This document shows, piece by piece, positions 6,197 through 6,476 of a stretch of 6,476 nt of DNA. The stretch's first letter is position 1. Each line of letters starts with the position of its first letter. Under the pieces are notes generated by a model. It made no database searches. It was not told the origin of the DNA and was given only the letters and a program-made list of their open reading frames with translations. The translations under genes were made by a program, and so were the position numbers. The DNA lies in the NCBI GenBank assembly GCA_022013615.1, contig JAKLQB010000360.1, positions 1-6,476 of the forward strand, in the 5' to 3' direction. The DNA comes from Desulfobacterales bacterium. Its GTDB lineage: Bacteria > Desulfobacterota > DSM-4660 > Desulfatiglandales > Desulfatiglandaceae.

Positions 6197-6476
6197 TTAG
6201 GTGTTGTAGATATCAGAAGCCTTTTCCGGATATAATCCCAGCACGCCTTCCTCCGAGGCATCGCAAATGCCGCGCTCGGTGATAAGACCGGTCACAAGGC
6301 GGGCAGGAGTGACATCAAAGGCGTAGTTTACGGCCGGACTGTCTTCAGGTGTCAAAAGGACCCTCTTGAGTTCTCCATGTGGGAGAAAACTGCTTACAAA
6401 ATGGGCTCTAGCGCCGTAGCCTCAGGACTCTTTGTAAGGAGTTCCTTCCACGCGGGAGATATGTTTAACAGGATGG
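6197..6476 (-). CDS. MtnA/aIF-2B-family protein, C-terminal part, with an in-frame TGA
   Basis: Reading the minus strand from the right edge gives 17 codons (ending RVEGTPYKES), a TGA at 6424-6422, then 74 codons to a TAA at 6199-6197. The segment after the TGA includes AFDVTPARLVTGLITERG, close to the conserved C-terminus of methylthioribose-1-phosphate isomerase (MtnA) and the related aIF-2B/ribose-1,5-bisphosphate isomerase family (typical NPAFDVTPAELITAIITE). RVLLTPEDSPAVNY also lines up with the preceding family segment. The IPIEER stretch usual in true MtnA is absent, so this may be a divergent subfamily; the exact substrate is not claimed. No start codon fits between the TGA and the conserved block except a lone TTG, so a separate small gene is unlikely. 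The TGA could encode selenocysteine, be a nonsense mutation, or be an error. Most of the protein lies beyond the window. Confidence 0.65.
6369..6391 (-). other. Hairpin downstream of the in-frame TGA (possible SECIS-like element)
   Basis: On the minus strand AG-TT-TTCTCC, loop CACAT, GGAGAA-CT forms an 8-bp stem with a two-base TT bulge on the 5' side. It begins 30 bases after the TGA, and its loop lies 41-45 bases after it. Bacterial SECIS elements also carry a small stem, often with a bulged U, but usually have the loop about 16-37 bases from the UGA and a G among the first two loop bases, which this loop lacks. The hairpin is seen; its role is a guess. Confidence 0.3.

Noticed and set aside
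6082..6282. Plus-strand 66-codon open frame over the Mog gene end
   Set aside because: It overlaps the end of the Mog gene and the antisense of the MtnA-like gene, with no family resemblance.
6422..6424. UGA read as tryptophan under an alternative genetic code
   Set aside because: hslV and the Mog gene end in TGA at the expected family ends, so UGA is a stop in this genome.
6394..6476. A different minus-strand frame at the right edge (ending EATALEPIL at a TAA)
   Set aside because: It is open to the edge and could be coding only if a frameshift occurred; the other frame matches the conserved downstream block without a shift, so a frameshift is the less simple explanation, though not excluded.

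Overview
The window carries seven genes from a bacterial chromosome, arranged as two divergent operons plus one convergent gene. No mobile element, CRISPR array, tRNA or rRNA was seen. Protein families and gene order (xerC-hslV-hslU-argB on one side, an EF-G-2-type GTPase followed by a Mog/MoaB protein on the other) suggest an anaerobic Deltaproteobacteria/Desulfobacterota-like organism. That assignment is inference from family resemblance, not a database result.

Minus-strand operon (3315 down to 1): xerC (tyrosine recombinase for chromosome dimer resolution), hslV (threonine protease), hslU (AAA+ unfoldase that feeds HslV) and the first 83 codons of argB (N-acetylglutamate kinase), which runs off the left edge. 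Gaps between these genes are about 52, 90 and 28 bases, consistent with one transcript. HslV and HslU form one proteolytic machine; XerC and ArgB are unrelated cargo.

Divergent control region (3316-3508): a 193-base AT-rich stretch separates xerC from the plus-strand operon. It holds a possible sigma70-type promoter for each direction, a good ribosome binding site for the EF-G-like gene, and an 11-bp direct repeat of which one copy overlaps the xerC start.

Plus-strand operon (3509-6119): an EF-G-like translational GTPase of the EF-G-2 subgroup (not canonical FusA), then after 7 bases a Mog/MoaB-family molybdopterin adenylyltransferase, probably translationally coupled.

Right edge (6197-6476, minus): the C-terminal part of an MtnA/aIF-2B-family protein, convergent with the Mog gene. 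Its reading frame is interrupted by one in-frame TGA (6422-6424), with recognisable coding sequence following it and plausible coding sequence before it. Because hslV and the Mog gene both end in TGA, UGA is a normal stop here. The in-frame UGA is therefore a candidate selenocysteine codon, a nonsense mutation or a sequencing error. A hairpin lies 30 bases downstream of it but fits the bacterial SECIS rules imperfectly. This is the most interesting item in the window.
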